Origin: Azospirillum sp. 51_20
Lineage (GTDB): Bacteria > Pseudomonadota > Alphaproteobacteria > RF32 > CAG-239
Direction: 5' to 3'
Length of the DNA: 5,458 nucleotides
NCBI GenBank assembly: GCA_001917175.1
Contig: MNTV01000020.1
Coordinates: forward strand, 200,659-206,116
In this document: piece by piece, positions 5,280 to 5,458 of the stretch
Position numbering within the stretch: the stretch's first letter is position 1
Layout: each line of letters opens with the position of its first letter
Made by a program: the position numbers and the translations under genes
The notes under the pieces: generated by a model
The model's input: the letters and a program-made list of their open reading frames with translations, nothing else
The model's database searches: none
Told to the model about the DNA's origin: nothing

Positions 5280-5323
5280 GACAACAAAATCAATCGGAAA
5301 AGGCAACAAAATCAATCGGAAAC
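5280..5323. repeat. 22-bp sub-repeat, two copies in unit 3
   Basis: Copies lie at 5280-5301 and 5302-5323. The first begins GA instead of GG, as in unit 2. This supports a model in which units 1 and 3 share the doubled state, and unit 2 either lost a copy or predates the doubling. Confidence 0.92.
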
Positions 5324-5458
5324 AGTACAAACACAATAAAAACCCAACACGGCAAAAGCCGGTCTTCCCCTGCCGGCGGAAAAACGCCGCTCCCGAACCC
5401 CGGCACAACAAAGGGGAAACGACAAAGAGAAAGGGGAAGAGAAAGGGAAAGAAAAAAA

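Larger units (their letters stand above)
4946..5458. repeat. Purine-rich 156/178-bp tandem array
   Basis: Three long direct units start at 4946 (178 bp), 5124 (156 bp) and 5280 (to the window end, about 178 bp). They are almost identical. Each contains, in order, a CAACAAAATCAATC box, CAGTACAAACACAATAAAA, CACGGCAAAAGCCGG, TCTTCCCCTGCCGGCGG, a CGGCG/CGCCG hairpin around GAAAAA, and a 36-nt all-purine tract rich in GGG runs. The 22-bp length difference equals one extra copy of the first box. The array runs off the right edge. Minus-strand frames across it encode repetitive, very hydrophobic peptides that shift frame between units and are unlikely to be genes. Confidence 0.95.

Noticed and set aside
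4956..5411. 151-codon minus-strand frame encoding repeated hydrophobic segments resembling membrane helices
   Set aside because: It is the complement of purine-rich repeat DNA, which automatically gives Phe/Leu/Pro/Ser codons. Its frame shifts between units because 178 is not divisible by three, so the repeated peptide is not conserved.
4946..5458. CRISPR array
   Set aside because: The repeats are 156/178 bp and contiguous, without short repeats separated by unique spacers, and no cas gene is present.

Overview
The window carries a compact set of housekeeping genes of a Gram-negative bacterium, bounded on both sides by tandem-repeat DNA. The XerD, shikimate kinase, S2 and EF-Ts sequences, and a xerD gene divergent from aroK with a small membrane-protein gene between them, fit an alphaproteobacterium best. 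A gut- or host-associated uncultured lineage is possible, but that is a guess made without database comparison.

Layout. Positions 1-350 hold three copies of a 112-bp tandem repeat that runs off the left edge. Each copy contains a sequence matching the last codons of xerD plus a terminator-like hairpin. On the minus strand, a small gene for a 47-residue single-pass membrane protein (1379-1236) is followed after 6 nt by xerD (1229-300), whose last 17 codons and stop lie inside the repeat. Across an AT-rich divergent gap (1380-1466), with a near-consensus sigma-70 promoter on the plus strand, come aroK (1467-1997) and a strong terminator (2054-2087). Next are a structured leader (about 2099-2179), rpsB (2209-3036), a two-hairpin intergenic region that includes a probable terminator/attenuator (3043-3113), tsf (3144-4070) and a textbook terminator (4101-4129).

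From 4130 to the right edge I see no convincing gene in about 1.3 kb. This stretch holds AT-rich non-coding DNA, a pyrimidine-rich array of about 97/98-bp units with a 195-bp higher-order period (4478-4821), a short spacer, and a purine-rich array of 156/178-bp units (4946-5458) that runs off the right edge. The two unit lengths of that last array differ by exactly one 22-bp sub-repeat.

The genes work in separate housekeeping tasks. XerD resolves chromosome dimers, AroK makes shikimate 3-phosphate for aromatic amino acids, and S2 and EF-Ts serve translation. rpsB-tsf is a classical pair, and the hairpins around it suggest autoregulation and reduced tsf expression. I found no defence system, CRISPR array, transposase, tRNA or rRNA. 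What deserves attention is the repeat biology and the regulatory RNA around rpsB-tsf.
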